A DNA stretch of 64,000 nucleotides from Syngnathus acus (taxonomy: Eukaryota > Chordata > Actinopteri > Syngnathiformes > Syngnathidae). Location of the stretch: positions 9,513,956-9,577,955 of the forward strand of contig NC_051095.1 in NCBI RefSeq assembly GCF_901709675.1. The letters run 5' to 3'. The notes beneath the pieces are model-generated. The model ran no database searches and had not been told where the DNA came from. It was given only the letters and a program-made list of their open reading frames with translations. Below, in pieces: positions 63,959 through 64,000 of this stretch (position 1 is its first letter; each line of letters begins with the position of its first letter). The translations under genes were made by a program, and so were the position numbers.

Positions 63959-64000
63959 GTGACATTGCTTACGCACTCCATTTAACATTGAGTTTGCACG

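Overview
The window is a stretch of a ray-finned (teleost) fish nuclear genome. The genes have many exons with GT-AG introns, many of them short, AATAAA polyadenylation signals are present, and the repeats are fish-like: long TG/CA and GATA microsatellites, an L2-type LINE tail, hAT and TA-target MITEs, and a tRNA-derived SINE. No rRNA gene, clear functional tRNA gene, CRISPR or prokaryotic feature was seen.

Four protein-coding genes are supported, from left to right. (1) LIMCH1, + strand, enters from the left edge. Twenty-three in-window exons (1569-18545) join without a frame break into 974 codons plus a stop, running from inside the calponin-homology domain to the C-terminal LIM domain; the first part of the CH domain lies upstream of the window. 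(2) PHOX2B, - strand (24948 down to 22341), is complete in three exons (292 aa), tail to tail with LIMCH1. (3) TMEM33, + strand (52092-54257), is complete in seven coding exons (247 aa). (4) BBS7, + strand (62205 to the right edge), has its first nine exons in the window (308 codons) and continues beyond it. LIMCH1-PHOX2B-TMEM33 is the order and orientation I recall for human 4p13. BBS7 is on human 4q27, so its place next to TMEM33 marks a rearrangement relative to human.

Between PHOX2B and TMEM33 lies about 26 kb without a recognisable gene. It holds microsatellites, several old degenerate tandem repeats, two small transposon remnants and islands of complex GC-balanced sequence that are candidate PHOX2B regulatory elements. 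The first three genes have no obvious joint pathway. PHOX2B specifies autonomic neurons, LIMCH1 acts on actomyosin, TMEM33 is an ER/nuclear-envelope membrane protein and BBS7 is a BBSome (cilium) subunit. A near-perfect RFX X-box sits about 360 bp upstream of the BBS7 start.

The most unusual feature is the 6-kb block at 55561-61660, exactly between TMEM33 and BBS7. It is a G-rich, telomere-like (TTAGGG and variants) array with higher-order structure. Four apparently identical copies of a ~230-bp core are embedded in it; the core carries a tRNA-like B box/T-arm and a row of perfect short hairpins. Three blocks end in a strand switch from TTAGGG to CCCTAA. It lies between fragments of one dispersed element family and coincides with the junction between genes that are far apart on human chromosome 4.
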